From UBA11612 sp965228575 (lineage in GTDB: Bacteria > Pseudomonadota > Alphaproteobacteria > Rhodospirillales > Rhodospirillaceae), in assembly GCA_965228575.1 (NCBI GenBank), contig CBDDHW010000065.1, positions 1-64,000 of the forward strand: a DNA stretch of 64,000 nt, given 5' to 3'. Position 1 is the first letter of the stretch; the number at the start of each line of letters is the position of its first letter. The notes under the pieces were generated by a model that saw nothing but the letters and a program-made list of their open reading frames with translations, searched no databases and had not been told where the DNA came from. The position numbers and the translations under genes were made by a program. Below, one piece after another: positions 24,336 to 34,042 of the stretch.

Positions 24336-26648
24336 ATGGCCAAAGCCCGCAAACCTCGAAAGAAATCTCCGGCGAAACCAGCCGCTGAAAATATTCGTAC
24401 CGCACCTCTCGCCGATGCCTTAGGCGAGCGTTATCTGGCCTACGCGCTTTCCACCATCGTTTCGCGGTCGCTGCCCGATGTTCGCGACGGCCTCAAACCC
24501 GTTCACCGTCGCTTGTTGTATGCCATGCGGCAACTCAAGCTCGATCCCGCCGGTGGATTTAAAAAATGCGCCCGCGTGGTCGGCGATGTCATCGGCAAGT
24601 ATCACCCGCACGGGGATACCGCGGCGTACGATGCCCTTGTGCGTTTGGCGCAGGAATTCGCGGTTCGGTTTCCCCTTGTGGAAGGCCAAGGGAATTTCGG
24701 GAACATCGACGGTGATAACGCCGCGGCGATGCGCTACACCGAAGCCAAACTCACGGCATTCGCGCAGGCCCTCATGGAGGGCCTCGATGATGATGCTGTG
24801 GATTTCAGGCTCACCTATGACGGCGAAGACTCCGAGCCCATCGTTATGCCCGCGGCGGTTCCCAACTTGCTGGCAAATGGATCGGCGGGCATAGCCGTTG
24901 GGATGGCAACAAATATTCCGCCGCACAATGTGGGTGAAATTTGCGATGCGCTTTTGCATCTCATCAAAACGCCGCGCGCGCAAATTGGAACGCTTGTTGA
25001 TCACATGAGCGGCCCTGATTTTCCCACTGGCGGTGTGCTGGCCGAGAACCGCGAAACAATTGTCGACGCTTACAAAAACGGCCGTGGGTCTTTCCGTATC
25101 CGCGCGAAATGGAGCAAAGAGGACCTGGGCCGCGGCCAATATCAAATTGTCGTCACCGAAATTCCCTATCAGATTCCCAAATCCCGTCTCATTGAACGTA
25201 TCGCCGCTTTGATGGAAGAAAAGAAACTTCCGGTCCTAGCTGATATTCGCGATGAGTCTGCGGAAGATGTGCGCATTGTCTTAGAGCCCAAATCACGCAG
25301 CGTCGAAGCAGATCAATTGATGGAACAAATGTTCCGCCAAACAGATCTGGAATCGCGGTTCGGTCTCAATATGAATGTGCTTGATGCTGCCGGTGTTCCG
25401 CGGGTGATGGATCTCCGTGAGGTCTTGCAGTCTTTTCTCGACCACCGGCAAGTCGTTCTCGTGCGCCGCTCAAAGCACCGGCTGGCTGCGATCACCCGCA
25501 GACTGGAAACACTCGGCGGGTACCTGATCGCTTATCTCAATCTCGACGCGGTTATTCGGATTATTCGCAAAGAGGATGAGCCAAAACCCGTCCTTATGAA
25601 GAAATTCAAACTTTCCGATCTTCAGGCCGAAGCCATTTTGAACATGCGCCTGCGCTCCTTGCGCAAACTTGAAGAAGTGGAAATTAAAGCCGAACATAAA
25701 AAGCTCACGGCCGAGAAAAAAGAGCTGAACGCGTTACTGAAAGATAAAAAACGGCAATGGCGCGTCATCGCAGATCAGATCAAAACCGTCAAAGACACGT
25801 TCGGCCAGAAAACCGATTTAGGAAAACGGCGCACGGAGTTGGGCGAAGCGCCTTCGGCAGTCATCGTCCCTATTGAATCCTTTATCGAAAAAGAACCTTT
25901 GACCGTCATTTTATCGGCGAAAGGCTGGGTCCGTGCGATGAAGGGACATCGCGATGATGTGGGCGCGGGCAAAGCAAGTTTGAAGTTTAAAGAAGGTGAT
26001 GTCTTCCAAAGCGCCGTGAAGGCCCAGTCCACAGATAAGATATTGCTGTTCGCGTCTGACGGACGGTTCTACACGCTCTCGGCCGACAAGTTACCCCAAG
26101 GTCGCGGGTTCGGAGATCCAATTCGTTTGCTGGTAGATTTGCCGAATGACGCCAAGATCGTTTCAATGATGGTCTATGCGCGCGAGCAAAAATTTCTATT
26201 GGTCTCTTCGGCGGGCCGGGGTTTTGTTGTCACGGCCGAGCAGGTCTTTGCGCAAACCAAGAATGGAAAACAAGCTTTGAATTTGTCCAAGGACGAAAAG
26301 GGATGTGTCTGTGCTCCGGTTCCAGGGACATCGGGTGCGGGCGATGATTTACTGAGTGGCAAACCCCCTGATTCTGTCGCCGTCATCGGCGTAAATAGGA
26401 AATTACTTATTTTCCCGCTCAAGGACGTACCCGAAATGGGTCGTGGTCGCGGGGTGATCCTGCAGCGCTACAAGGACGGTGGATGTGCAGACGCCAAAGT
26501 CTTTACCTTGAAGGAAGGTTTGGTGTGGAAATCCGGCGGGCGGGAGCGCACGGAAACCGATCTTAAAGCTTGGATTGGAGCGCGCGCACAAGCCGGACGC
26601 ATGCCGCCGCGAGGTTTCTCACGTGAAGACCGCCCATTTTCGGGTTGA
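24336..26648 (+). CDS. parC: DNA topoisomerase IV subunit A
   Basis: Breakage-reunion subunit of topoisomerase IV, the main chromosome decatenase. From the ATG at 24336 (MAKARKPRKK) it has 770 residues, the ParC rather than GyrA size. The N-terminal segment LADALGERYLAYALSTIVSRSLPDVRDGLKPVHRR is followed by YHPHGDTAAYDALVRLAQ (quinolone-resistance region) and the catalytic tyrosine in AAMRYTEAKL. A coiled-coil arm (about 420-500) and a C-terminal beta-pinwheel domain follow. Choosing this start avoids an unlikely 19-residue N-terminal extension. parE was not seen. Confidence 0.94.
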   Translation: MAKARKPRKKSPAKPAAENIRTAPLADALGERYLAYALSTIVSRSLPDVRDGLKPVHRRLLYAMRQLKLDPAGGFKKCARVVGDVIGKYHPHGDTAAYDALVRLAQEFAVRFPLVEGQGNFGNIDGDNAAAMRYTEAKLTAFAQALMEGLDDDAVDFRLTYDGEDSEPIVMPAAVPNLLANGSAGIAVGMATNIPPHNVGEICDALLHLIKTPRAQIGTLVDHMSGPDFPTGGVLAENRETIVDAYKNGRGSFRIRAKWSKEDLGRGQYQIVVTEIPYQIPKSRLIERIAALMEEKKLPVLADIRDESAEDVRIVLEPKSRSVEADQLMEQMFRQTDLESRFGLNMNVLDAAGVPRVMDLREVLQSFLDHRQVVLVRRSKHRLAAITRRLETLGGYLIAYLNLDAVIRIIRKEDEPKPVLMKKFKLSDLQAEAILNMRLRSLRKLEEVEIKAEHKKLTAEKKELNALLKDKKRQWRVIADQIKTVKDTFGQKTDLGKRRTELGEAPSAVIVPIESFIEKEPLTVILSAKGWVRAMKGHRDDVGAGKASLKFKEGDVFQSAVKAQSTDKILLFASDGRFYTLSADKLPQGRGFGDPIRLLVDLPNDAKIVSMMVYAREQKFLLVSSAGRGFVVTAEQVFAQTKNGKQALNLSKDEKGCVCAPVPGTSGAGDDLLSGKPPDSVAVIGVNRKLLIFPLKDVPEMGRGRGVILQRYKDGGCADAKVFTLKEGLVWKSGGRERTETDLKAWIGARAQAGRMPPRGFSREDRPFSG

Positions 26649-26664
26649 TTGGAACCTTTTAAGT

Positions 26665-27414
26665 TTAGCTCAAGCTGTCTTCAGCCGCGCTCGCCACCGA
26701 GAATTTCTCCCACTCAGATCCACGCAGGTATTCAAGGGGTTGGAAACGGGCTTTGTACGCCATCTTCGGCGAATTTTCGATCCAGTAGCCCAAATAAACA
26801 TAAGGCAGATTTAATTTCCTTGCCTGTTCAATGAGCCAAAGAACGATGAAGTTTCCCAAACCGTTGCGTGAGACATCGGTTTCGAAAAAACTATACACCG
26901 CCGACAATCCATCGCTCGTGCGGTCGGTCAAACATACAGCGGTCAGTTTGCCTGAAGCGTCACGGTATTCGACGAGGAATGTGTCAATCGGACTGTCCTC
27001 GATCATCGCGCTATATTCATAAAATCCCATCAGTGCCATGTCGCTGCCCGAGTGGCGCGACTGCTGATACCGCGCGAAGAGTTCGTATTGTTCGGTGGAC
27101 GCACGGGCGGGAACTTTGATGGCCACAAGGTCTTGGTTTTGCCGCCAGATGCGAGTCATAGACCGGCGGCGCTGAAAGTCGGAAACGACCACCCGAACTG
27201 GAACGCACGCGTTGCATCCCGGGCAGGCAGGGGCATAAGCAATGGAATGACTGCGCCGGAAACCTGAGCGCGCCAAACTTTCATGTGCGCTATCGGCGAT
27301 AGATCCCGCTAGTTCTGTGACAAGTTTACGCTCAAGACGATCAGGCAGGTACGGGCACGGCAAAGGGGCCGTGGTGAAAAAAAACTGCGGGCGCTTAAGT
27401 GGTGTCTGGTCCAT
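26665..27414 (-). CDS. bpt: Aspartate/glutamate leucyltransferase (Bpt, N-end rule)
   Basis: Transfers leucine from Leu-tRNA to N-terminal Asp or Glu, marking proteins for ClpS/ClpAP degradation. The 249-residue protein has the ATE N-terminal cysteine region (TTAPLPCPYLPDRLERKLVTEL), the CPGCNACVPVRV motif, and the C-terminal GNAT-like part ending in YVYLGYWIENSPKMAYKARFQPLEYL. These match bacterial Bpt rather than eukaryotic-like ATE1. Monocistronic by appearance: motB, the next minus-strand gene upstream, is 120 bp away. Confidence 0.93.
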   Translation of the reverse strand: MDQTPLKRPQFFFTTAPLPCPYLPDRLERKLVTELAGSIADSAHESLARSGFRRSHSIAYAPACPGCNACVPVRVVVSDFQRRRSMTRIWRQNQDLVAIKVPARASTEQYELFARYQQSRHSGSDMALMGFYEYSAMIEDSPIDTFLVEYRDASGKLTAVCLTDRTSDGLSAVYSFFETDVSRNGLGNFIVLWLIEQARKLNLPYVYLGYWIENSPKMAYKARFQPLEYLRGSEWEKFSVASAAEDSLS

Positions 27415-27534
27415 CTTTCTACGCGTATTGTGGATTTCGCCGCGTGCCGGTGGTTCCGATCACGCGTCTATAGAATGACCGGCACACCCGCTCGTTGCAA
27501 GCGTTGCGACGCGTCTAACCTCGGCAAATTTTAC

Positions 27535-28554
27535 CTAGTTTGCGGGCGCTGATGACCCAAATGTTTCGCCGGGTGTGGGGGCCAAGGGTTCTGGTAGCGT
27601 GCTGCGCTCAAGGAAATTCGGCAATCTATCGAACTCATCGCCTGACAGGTTTTCACCCCGTAGAAGAATTATTGAGATGCGTCGGTTCCGAGGAGAGCGG
27701 GGCTGCGCTGGGTCGAGGGGCTCTCGGTCGGCCAGGCCGACGACCTTCCCAACCTGCCGGTCGTCTACTCCACCTTGCAAAAGGACACGGCGGGTCGCAA
27801 GAGCGCGGTCCGATGACAGCTCCCAGTTGGTATATCCGGACGGGTCAACCGCGGTTGACGGATCGGTATGTCCAGAGATGCTCAATTTGTTCGGCATTTT
27901 GCGAATGACACTCGCGACCTGCACGAGAAGGTCGCGCGTGCGCGGATAAAGCTGAGCACTTCCCGGCGCAAACATGTCCACTTTATCTTGATCGGCAATC
28001 TGAATACGCAAACCTTCCGGCGTGCTATCGATCAAAAGGCTGTTGGCGAGCGGGGCAAGATCGGGCACACCGCTGATTTGTTCGCGTAGCTCTTCTGCGA
28101 CTTGCTCAAATTGTTCTTGTTCTTTTGCTTCGAGAGCGGCCTGGATAGCGTCTTCTTCAATATCCGAAGCTTCATTCGGATCTGTCATTTCCGAGCCACC
28201 TGACCCGACAGATGGGGGCGGTAAAATCACAGCCGCTGTGGAGCCCGTGATGCTTTGCTCTGCACCTTCGCCGATGGCTTGACCGCCGAGCATACCGCCG
28301 GCACCGCTCTCGCGCGTGGATGCCGCGATTGGTGTGAAATATTCCGCAACCCCATTGAGCTGCTGTTCTGTTACAGCATTTAAAAGCCATAGCAGGAGGA
28401 AGAAGGCCATCATCGCCGTCACGAAGTCCGCGTAGGCAACCTTCCACGCGCCGCCATGATGACCATGGCCACCCTTTTTGACGCGTTTGATAATTGTAAC
28501 GCCGCCTTCGCCGCCAAGTCCGCCGGCGCCACCAAAATCAGGCCGTTCTGCCAT
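27535..28554 (-). CDS. motB: Flagellar motor stator protein MotB
   Basis: Peptidoglycan-anchored half of the flagellar stator. The 339-residue protein has a glycine-rich, basic N terminus (EGGVTIIKRVKKGGHGHHGGAWK), the single transmembrane helix with the proton-conducting aspartate (AYADFVTAMMAFFLLLWLLN), a periplasmic linker, and a C-terminal OmpA-like domain (about 195-310) with SISGHTDPSTAV and LSSDRALATRRVLLQGGVDDRQV. The partner motA and other flagellar genes are not in the window apart from a distant FliL-like gene. The acidic Ser/Pro-rich tail after the OmpA domain is unassigned. Confidence 0.9.
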   Translation of the reverse strand: MAERPDFGGAGGLGGEGGVTIIKRVKKGGHGHHGGAWKVAYADFVTAMMAFFLLLWLLNAVTEQQLNGVAEYFTPIAASTRESGAGGMLGGQAIGEGAEQSITGSTAAVILPPPSVGSGGSEMTDPNEASDIEEDAIQAALEAKEQEQFEQVAEELREQISGVPDLAPLANSLLIDSTPEGLRIQIADQDKVDMFAPGSAQLYPRTRDLLVQVASVIRKMPNKLSISGHTDPSTAVDPSGYTNWELSSDRALATRRVLLQGGVDDRQVGKVVGLADREPLDPAQPRSPRNRRISIILLRGENLSGDEFDRLPNFLERSTLPEPLAPTPGETFGSSAPAN

Positions 28555-28679
28555 GTATCCTCAACTTCCCACTTACAATTTCACCGCGCGAAGATTTTTT
28601 AAATACTCTAATTTGCCGCGCCGATATGTAATTTTCCCAATTCTGCCACAACCTTAGCCCAGACAAGGTAAAATATTCA

Positions 28680-31092
28680 CTACCGTGCGGGACGCAAAAT
28701 AAGGCGGTTTTCTGCGGATTCTAATGTTGGAGCATTGAAATAGCGCCCGTCCCGCCAAGATTCTAGCAAATCATCATATTGTGGTGAGGCGAGGTGACCG
28801 GACTGTCCACCAGCCATTGTAAAAAGGGACTGACTACGATCTCCAAGGTCAAATATGGAGCGGACCGCTGGCCCGTGTCCCTGGCGAAATGGAACGCGCG
28901 CATCCGAGGGGGCATGCGATCCCACATTTATTGTGTAAGCCCCGCCACCGTTCGCGATTTTCATTTTTCCAAGATCAGAAACTAGCGGCAGATTTCCGAA
29001 CAATAAATGTGAAAAAGTAGCTGCGTGGTAGTCACCCCATTTGATATCTGCGATCTCGCTTAACCCTTCTTTGCTCAGCCAATCTTTGACATCTGTCCAC
29101 GCAGCTGTGATTTGAGTCTCACAGTTTTCCAATTCATCCGTTTGAATGTTGTCGCACCACGTGGTGTTGACCTTTATGACTTCTCTTATGAATTCTGCGC
29201 GAACGCCTCTAAAGCGAGGGTAGGTGTCCTCCAATTCATCCTTCGCAAGTCTTTCCTTTGTTTTCTCCATCCAGAGAACAAGAAGAAGGGGCTCTGCGCG
29301 ATCAGAACGCATATCTCCGTCCCAGGCAGAGAGGGCCGAGAGCATCGGATCGGTTGCTCGCATTTGCTTGGGGACTTGGCTCAACAAGATAGGCGTCATC
29401 TCTCGCGCCATGAGAGAGACCTGATCCATTTGCGCTGTTTTTGTTGTGTTCAGGTCGTTATTGTTTCCGCTGGCGACAAGCTGAGTAATTCTATTCGCCC
29501 GGTGGGGCGAGCGCCACCGCGCCGCAATCAAATGCGGATAGCTGTCAGACACGATTTTGTTGTTTGCGTTAATTAAGGCACCGGATCGTGGATTTAAGGT
29601 GTTTGGCAATTCCTCAAAAGGAATCCAGTCCACCCAATCATATTCACCGGTCCATCCCGGTACCGGCACGGTCCCGTCACCCGACTTACGGATGGGAACG
29701 CGCGCGGGGGCATAAAATCCAATTTCGCCGTTGGTGTCCGCATAGACAATATTTTGCTGGGGCGCGTGAAAATTTCGCAAGGCGTCTGTAAAACTATGGA
29801 CGTCAGTAGCACGGGCCATGCGATATACGGATTCAGAGGTTTTATCGTCGGGTTGGAGTACGTTGACGGCGAAGGCAACGGCGTGATTTTCCGCTGTCAG
29901 GTCAGCTATGCTGTCGCCGACCGGAAGGAACATCAGACACAATAGGACCGTGGTGACTTTCCCGGATCGTAAGGTCAACGGATGCCCCGAATCTCACATT
30001 TATTTTTTCCTCGCGCACGTGAAAGGGAACCATTCCCTCGGGCGTTTCATATGAGTCCCCATCGTCCGAGACCCTTTCAATAAAGAGGTCTCCGGTGTCG
30101 GCGTGGACCGTGGTCAATCCCCAGGCGACGTGGTCGTTCTGACCAATAAGGTGAAAGGGGACCCCCGGCACGGTCGCACCAAAAATGTTATGCCCCGGAT
30201 ACTCAAGCCCAGCGAGGTACCACAGGTTGGGTGCTTGAAAACCGAGGTGTGGGTCGCTGGCAAGGAGGGGACTGCCCGACGTTGTACGTTCGCCATTTAT
30301 GGCCCAAACATTTGAAGCAATTGTCGGCCTCAAGACTTCCGTCAAATCGTCAAGCAGTTGAGAGAAACGTAAGTCGCCAAATGTTGCCGCAGTTTGCTCC
30401 CACAAAATCATTTGGTCGGTTGGACCTTGCTGCGGCCAGAGCTGGCGGGCTTTCTCTATGCCAAGTTTCTCGATCAGAAGGGCGTCCGCGAGTTCCTCAT
30501 TCCAGTTTCCTGAAAGCCGCAGCCCCATGATTTTTTGCCAGACCATTGAATCTGCGGGTTGCCACGGCTCGGGTTCAAACCAAAGCGCATGGTACTCAAC
30601 GGGCAGGGGGTGTCCGCTTTCGATCCATGCATTAACGCCGGCCGCATAACTTTCCGCAACGGCGATCACGTCAGGATGAAGATCTGGAAGATCCTCTTGC
30701 ACGCGCCGGTAAAGCCCAAGCGTGCGCGTATATTTGTCGGCGCGAACTGCGAGAGGTCCTATCAGTTCAGCAAGCCGCCCTTGACCTTGCCTGCGCATAA
30801 GTTCCATCGCGAACAGGCGGTCTTGGGCATGGGCATACCCGAGGCCGAAATAGGCGTCGCGTTCGCTGCCCGCGGAGATGATCGGAATTCCTCTTTCATC
30901 TCGGGCAATAGTGATAGAGCCCGTGAGGCCTTCGACCTCAACCTCTCCGCTCATATCGGGTATCGCGCGTTGGGCAGATATCCATAGATAAAAGACCCAA
31001 ATCGACATGAGTAAGAGCAGCGCAATAATAATCGAGAAAAAAAAGCGCCCAGCCAATCTCATGCTGTGAGCGGCAATAGAATGTGTACCCAT
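28680..31092 (-). pseudogene. Penicillin acylase / AHL acylase-family N-terminal nucleophile hydrolase, frameshifted
   Basis: Self-processing amidohydrolase family (penicillin G acylase, acyl-homoserine-lactone acylases). The first part (31092 down to about 29925) has an N-terminal signal anchor (FFFSIIIALLLLMSIWVFYL), the alpha-chain motif ARDERGIPIISAGSERDAYFGLGYAHAQDRL, and the catalytic serine in ASNVWAINGERTTSGSPLLASDPH. That frame ends at a stop soon after HHGPIVSDVPSG. The family sequence continues in the next frame (GDSIADLTAENHAVAFAV) to the stop at 28680. Skipping one base near 29919-29923 restores a single frame of about 803 residues. It is either a real pseudogene or a consensus error. 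Substrate not predictable. Confidence 0.85.
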
Positions 31093-31156
31093 AAGTGAAA
31101 AATTCGTGCTATTTTTATTGAATACTCTTGGCCTTAGAACAACATTGGCCTTTGCA

Positions 31157-31396
31157 ATGTCTCAGTTCAAGTCATACCTCAAACGTGGTCCTGCTCGCGA
31201 GCTCGACTCAAATGGTTCCGTTGTTTCCGAAGTTTTGTTCGAAATGATATCGATCGGAAACTCGGTAAAAGTCTCGGCGATCGATCCGCATACGAATACC
31301 GAGGTGAGTGTAATCGGATCAATTCATATGAGTCTTTACAGTTTAAAGATGAATGCTCTGAGAAAGCTTCAGGCAGTCGTCCGCAAGAAGGGCTAA
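31157..31396 (+). CDS. Conserved small alphaproteobacterial protein (DUF6898-like)
   Basis: A 79-residue protein from the ATG at 31157. The core EVLFEMISIGNSVKVSAIDPHTNTEVSVIG followed by LKMNALRKLQAVVRKKG resembles the small family often mislabelled after the neighbouring serine hydroxymethyltransferase in alphaproteobacteria. An open extension upstream to 31106 is possible but would be hydrophobic and overlap the divergent promoter. Function unknown. The family name is from memory and should be verified. Confidence 0.68.
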   Translation: MSQFKSYLKRGPARELDSNGSVVSEVLFEMISIGNSVKVSAIDPHTNTEVSVIGSIHMSLYSLKMNALRKLQAVVRKKG

Positions 31397-31428
31397 CCCC
31401 TTAAAAATGCATTAGGGACAAGGGCTTG

Positions 31429-31453
31429 TGGCGCATTGGCAGCGCCAGCCAAT
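31429..31453. promoter_or_regulatory. Interleaved inverted repeats upstream of the lectin-like gene
   Basis: Two overlapping 6-bp inverted repeats: TGGCGC (31429) with GCGCCA (31442), and ATTGGC (31435) with GCCAAT (31448). The arms are interleaved, so an RNA could form only one hairpin at a time. It lies 60-84 bp before the ATG at 31513. Its function is unknown; it may be a protein-binding site or coincidence. Confidence 0.35.
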
Positions 31454-31512
31454 ATATGGTATTCCCTCCCGGAATAAAGCGTAAGCACAGCTATATTTGA
31501 CGGGGGCGGACC

Positions 31513-32163
31513 ATGAAAAAAGCACTATTCGTTGCAGCGGCGATTTTAGCGCTCGGCGCGACCGGCGCGGTTTCACAAGACAAACCGTCCGACAAAATGA
31601 GCTTCTTTTTGACTAGCGTTGGTTCCGGCGATGGCGCCAATCTTGGTGGCCTTGAGGGGGCAGACGCACATTGCCAAATGTTAGCGAGCGCGGTCGGAGC
31701 AGGCGGAAAAACTTGGCGCGCCTACCTTAGTGCTCAAGCGATCAATGGTCATGAGCCCGTGAATGCGCGCGACCGTATTGGCGGCGGTCCATGGTTTAAT
31801 TCTAAGGGCGTGCAAATTGCCACCGACATTGAAGAACTGCACGGCGATAACAACCTTACCAAAGACACCCAGCTGACGGAAAAGGGCGAGATCGTCAACG
31901 GTCGCGGAGATACACCCAATCAGCACGACATCCTTACCGGCGCTAACTTAGACGGTACGACTTTCCCGCCAGGTGAAGATCGCACCTGCCGAAATTGGAC
32001 AAGCAATGGAGAAGGAAGCGCGCAGGTCGGCCATCATGATCGCACCGGTGGAGGTCCAAATCCGACATCGTGGAATAGCTCTCATGGTTCGCGCGGATGC
32101 AGTCAGGCCAATCTCGTTGCAACCGGCGGGAACGGATATTTCTACTGTTTTGCCGTAAATTAA
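31513..32163 (+). CDS. Secreted lectin-like protein
   Basis: A 216-residue exported protein: the signal peptide is about 21 residues (KKALFVAAAILALGATGAVS). The mature part has four cysteines (AHCQML, RTCRNW, RGCSQ, FYCFAV), a Gly/Asn-rich composition, and the ending GGNGYFYCFAVN. The pattern of CRNWTS, GHHDR and a terminal YCF motif resembles the endostatin/C-type-lectin-like fold seen in bacterial secreted lectin-like proteins. Ligand unknown. It starts with the SD-like GGGGGCGG and lies 21 bp before rpiB on the same strand. Confidence 0.7.
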   Translation: MKKALFVAAAILALGATGAVSQDKPSDKMSFFLTSVGSGDGANLGGLEGADAHCQMLASAVGAGGKTWRAYLSAQAINGHEPVNARDRIGGGPWFNSKGVQIATDIEELHGDNNLTKDTQLTEKGEIVNGRGDTPNQHDILTGANLDGTTFPPGEDRTCRNWTSNGEGSAQVGHHDRTGGGPNPTSWNSSHGSRGCSQANLVATGGNGYFYCFAVN

Positions 32164-32184
32164 CCTGACCCTTTTGAGTGATTA

Positions 32185-32640
32185 ATGTCCGATAATCTTC
32201 TTGCCCGTGCGGGCGAAACCGTTGCAATCGCCAGTGATCACGCTGGAGTTGATTTGAAAAATACATTGTCCGGCGACCTTAAGACTCTCGGATTTCAAGT
32301 TCTCGACCTGGGCACGAACGACGAAACGTCTGTTGATTACCCGGATTTTGGTCACGCGCTAGCGGATGCCGTGGCCGACAAAAAGGCTGTTGCGGGTGTC
32401 GCAGTCTGCGGGACGGGCATCGGCATTTCAGTCGCGGCCAATCGTCATCCCGGCGTGCGTGCAGCTTTGGTTCACAACGAATTTACGGCAGAGATGGCAC
32501 GGCAACATAACAATGCGAACGTGCTGGCACTTGGGGCCCGGGTTGTCCCGAAGGACCTTGCGCGAAGTCTTCTAAAAATTTTCTTCTCAACCGAATTTGA
32601 AGGTGGTCGACACGCGCGGCGCGTAGAGAAACTGGGCTAA
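32185..32640 (+). CDS. rpiB: Ribose 5-phosphate isomerase B
   Basis: Interconverts ribose 5-phosphate and ribulose 5-phosphate, the latter a substrate of RibB encoded downstream. The 151-residue protein has IASDHAGVDLKNTL, the DLGTNDETSVDYPDFG motif, the catalytic-cysteine loop VAVCGTGIGISVAANRHPGVRAALV, and HNNANVLALGARVV. The rpiB-glyA-nrdR-ribD order is widespread in alphaproteobacteria. Confidence 0.96.
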   Translation: MSDNLLARAGETVAIASDHAGVDLKNTLSGDLKTLGFQVLDLGTNDETSVDYPDFGHALADAVADKKAVAGVAVCGTGIGISVAANRHPGVRAALVHNEFTAEMARQHNNANVLALGARVVPKDLARSLLKIFFSTEFEGGRHARRVEKLG

Positions 32641-32681
32641 CTCTCAGAACCACACCAAAAAGAATAAAGGACGTTTAAACA

Positions 32682-33966
32682 ATGGATCGTGTCGTTCCCC
32701 CTGCATATTTCACCAAAGGTCTCGCAGAGGCCGACCCGGAGGTGATGGCGTCGGTCACGCAGGAACTCGATCGCCAGCAATCTCAGATCGAGCTGATCGC
32801 TTCGGAAAATATTGTCAGTAATGCGGTGCTCGAGGCGGTCGGCAGCGTTTTAACGAACAAGTATGCAGAAGGATATCCGGGCAAGAGGTACTACGGGGGA
32901 TGCGAGTACGTCGATATTGCAGAGTCTTTGGCCATCGAACGGGCAAAGAAACTCTTTAACTGCGCGTATGCCAACGTCCAGCCCCATGCCGGCGCTCAGG
33001 CCAACGAAGGCGTGTTTCTTGCTCTGCTGAAACCTGGAGACACGGTTTTGGGTATGGGCCTCGCGGCCGGTGGTCACCTGACTCATGGCGCGAAACCAAA
33101 TATCTCCGGCAAGTGGTTTAACGCCGTGCAATATGGCGTGCGCCAGCAAGACGGCTTAATCGACTTTGATCAAGTCGAAAGTCTGGCTAAGGAGAACAAG
33201 CCTCAATTAATTATCGCGGGCGGGTCCGCCTATTCCCGAGAGATCGACTTCAAGAAATTCCGCGAGATTGCCGACAGTGTGGGCGCGTTGTTTATGGTCG
33301 ATATGGCGCACTTCGCGGGCCTCGTTGCGGCAGGGGTTCACCCGAGCCCGCTCCCGTTTGCCGATGTGGTGACCACAACCACGCATAAAACTTTGCGTGG
33401 ACCGCGCGGCGGAATGATTCTCTCGAATAATGAGGACATCGGGAAAAAGGTGAACTCGGCCATCTTCCCGGGCTTGCAGGGCGGTCCGCTCATGCATGTG
33501 ATCGCGGGGAAGGCAGTTGCCTTCGCGGAAGCCTTGAAGCCTGAGTTTAAGGTTTACGCGCAAAGCGTTGTCGATAACGCGAAAATTCTAGCTGAAACTT
33601 TGCGCAAAGGTGGTCTGGAAATCGTTGCCGGCGGCACCGATACCCATTTGATGCTGGTGGATTTGCGGCCCAAGAAACTGACAGGAAACGTCACCGAGGA
33701 ACTGCTCGAGCGGGCTGGGATCACCTGCAACAAAAACGGAATTCCGTTCGACCCGGAAAAAACCCATGGTGACCTCAGGCATTCGGCTCGGCACACCGGC
33801 GTGTACCACTCGTGGGTTTGGGACTGAGGAGTTCCAAATGGTCGGTGAACTCATCTGCGAGGTCCTTGATGCGCAGGCCGCTAAGCCGGGAGATACCGCC
33901 GATGTCGAGCAGTCAGTCGGTGAGCGAGTCAAGGATTTGTGTCGCAGGTTTCCGATTTATCAATAA
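32682..33966 (+). pseudogene. glyA: Serine hydroxymethyltransferase, frame broken by one base
   Basis: PLP enzyme that makes glycine and 5,10-methylene-THF from serine and THF. Family motifs run through the first frame: IELIASENIVSNAVLEAVGS, YAEGYPGKRYYGG, and the PLP lysine in VVTTTTHKTLRGPRGG. After FDPEK the first frame turns to nonsense and stops at 33827. The expected C terminus (MVTSGIRLGTPACTTRGFG, then EEFQMVGELICEVLDA) lies in the next frame to 33966. Removing one A from the six-A run at 33757-33762 gives an intact 427-residue enzyme. An essential gene broken in a homopolymer suggests a consensus error. Confidence 0.93.
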
Positions 33967-34042
33967 TTTGTGTCGATAACCCTCTGAGAGCGAAAATCAA
34001 ACACCCTGAAATGGGTGAGACATGAGGATGGGAGAGCTTTAA

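Noticed and set aside
24420..25145. 241-codon minus-strand open frame inside parC
   Set aside because: Antisense shadow of a highly conserved topoisomerase sequence.
31429..31453. H-type pseudoknot
   Set aside because: The arms are adjacent with no connecting loop bases on one side, which is sterically unlikely; alternative hairpins fit better.
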